A DNA stretch of 6,242 bases from Cryomorphaceae bacterium. Its GTDB lineage: Bacteria > Bacteroidota > Bacteroidia > Flavobacteriales > Schleiferiaceae. The notes under the pieces were generated by a model that had not been told where the DNA came from, ran no database searches, and saw only the letters and a list, made by a program, of their open reading frames with translations. A program made the translations under genes and the position numbers. Every line of letters starts with the position of its first letter. Position 1 is the stretch's first letter. Shown piece after piece: positions 5,576 to 6,242 of the stretch. The stretch lies in assembly GCA_022565745.1 (NCBI GenBank), contig JAIUMB010000132.1:1-6242 (forward strand). The letters run 5' to 3'.

Positions 5576-6242
5576 TTTTACTCGTTTTTGCACAATTTAC
5601 AATCCATGGACAAACATCGTTTTCCGAACGGTTTCTCACCCCATCGGATACACTTAACAAGCCACGTCTAAACACTTTAGTCATAGGATCTACCGCTGCA
5701 AGCACAATTACACTTGCCGGATTATATCAGCTCTGGTATGCCGATTACCCGCAGACCTCTTTTCAGTTCAACAACGATAACCGCGATTGGCTGGGCATGG
5801 ATAAACTCGGACATGCAACCACCGCCTACTATACGGCCGTTACCGGGATAAGAGCCATGCGCTGGGCTGGTGTCGACAATAAAAAAGCCATTTGGTACGG
5901 TGCGTTGCCCGGCTGGTTGTTTTTAACTGCCGTAGAAATTTTTGACGGATTCAGCGAACAGTGGGGGTTTTCCACCGGCGACTTCATCGCCAATACCGCC
6001 GGTTCTGCCTTGGCTATGAGTCAAGAAGCTCTCTGGCAAGAGCAGAAAATCATGCTCAAATTTTCCTTTCACGAAAGTCCGTACCGCCAACTCCGTCCTG
6101 AGATGCTCGGAGAGACGCTATGGTCTTCATGGTTAAAAGACTACAACGGACAAACCTATTGGCTTTCATTCAGTCCCGGCAGTTTTGGCGTAGACATATG
6201 GCCAACATGGCTGTGTTTATCCGCCGGCTACAGCGGTCGAGG
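5545..6242 (+). CDS. DUF2279 family protein (partial, runs off the window)
   Basis: The reading frame is open from the ATG at 5545 to the window edge: 232 codons plus two bases, with no stop. The N-terminus (MVTKTR, then hydrophobic 8-20, then HGQ at 21-23) looks like a cleavable signal peptide. Further hydrophobic segments lie at about 43-62 and 115-132. Recognisable blocks of the Bacteroidota DUF2279 family are MDKLGHATTAYY (85-96), AVEIFDGFSEQWGFSTGDF (129-147), then IANTAGSAL (148-156), LWQEQ (163-167), FSFHESPYRQLRP (173-185) and LKDYNGQTYWLS (197-208). The start is chosen because it is the only in-frame ATG that includes the signal peptide; the next is Met85. It overlaps mltG by 31 nt. 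The gene product is probably an envelope protein. Molecular function is unknown for this family; conserved Asp86, His90, Glu131 and Asp134 might bind a ligand or metal, which is speculation. Confidence 0.9.
   Translation, partial: MVTKTRYTTLILLVFAQFTIHGQTSFSERFLTPSDTLNKPRLNTLVIGSTAASTITLAGLYQLWYADYPQTSFQFNNDNRDWLGMDKLGHATTAYYTAVTGIRAMRWAGVDNKKAIWYGALPGWLFLTAVEIFDGFSEQWGFSTGDFIANTAGSALAMSQEALWQEQKIMLKFSFHESPYRQLRPEMLGETLWSSWLKDYNGQTYWLSFSPGSFGVDIWPTWLCLSAGYSGR

Noticed and set aside
5280..5657. Open frame of 125 codons spanning the mltG end and DUF2279 start
   Set aside because: It overlaps the conserved MltG catalytic region in another frame and the DUF2279 signal peptide; both real genes explain this stretch.
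1..6242. Mobile element, CRISPR array or defence system
   Set aside because: No transposase, integrase, regular repeat-spacer array, tRNA-linked attachment site or defence-type domain is visible; the genes are housekeeping envelope types plus one cytochrome.

Overview
The window looks like a chromosomal segment from a member of the Bacteroidota, probably a flavobacterium-like marine lineage. This rests on the protein types: a Do/HtrA protease with a short membrane anchor, a DapF with the SCGTG signature, a DUF2279 protein of the Bacteroidota form, and start codons without Shine-Dalgarno sequences. The genus cannot be named from the sequence. Coding density is high. I see no mobile element, CRISPR array, tRNA or rRNA.

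Layout. At the left edge (about 4-32) a GC-rich hairpin flanked by A and T tracts forms an intrinsic terminator. It closes a leftward gene for a periplasmic Do/HtrA serine protease (52-1506, minus strand). A 214-bp AT-rich divergent intergenic region (1507-1720) follows. It contains a 49-bp interrupted palindrome centred on 1565 and, nearer the rightward gene, three TTTAAC hexamers spaced about one helical turn apart.

A compact rightward cluster fills the rest. It runs dapF (1721-2515), a seven-haem c-type cytochrome with C-terminal TPRs (2502-4502), mltG (4526-5575), and a DUF2279 membrane-associated protein (5545 to beyond 6242, cut by the window end). The first pair overlaps by 14 nt, the second is separated by 23 nt, and the last overlaps by 31 nt. 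This is the arrangement of a single translationally coupled operon.

How the genes relate. DapF makes meso-diaminopimelate, the cross-linking amino acid of peptidoglycan. MltG cuts nascent glycan strands at the inner membrane. The Do protease handles envelope protein quality. The cluster is therefore mostly about the cell envelope, and the heptahaem cytochrome is the member that does not obviously belong. Its presence between two peptidoglycan genes is the most interesting feature. I found no clear evidence of a wholly new system; the findings are a candidate regulatory palindrome, phased repeats, and the unexpected redox gene.
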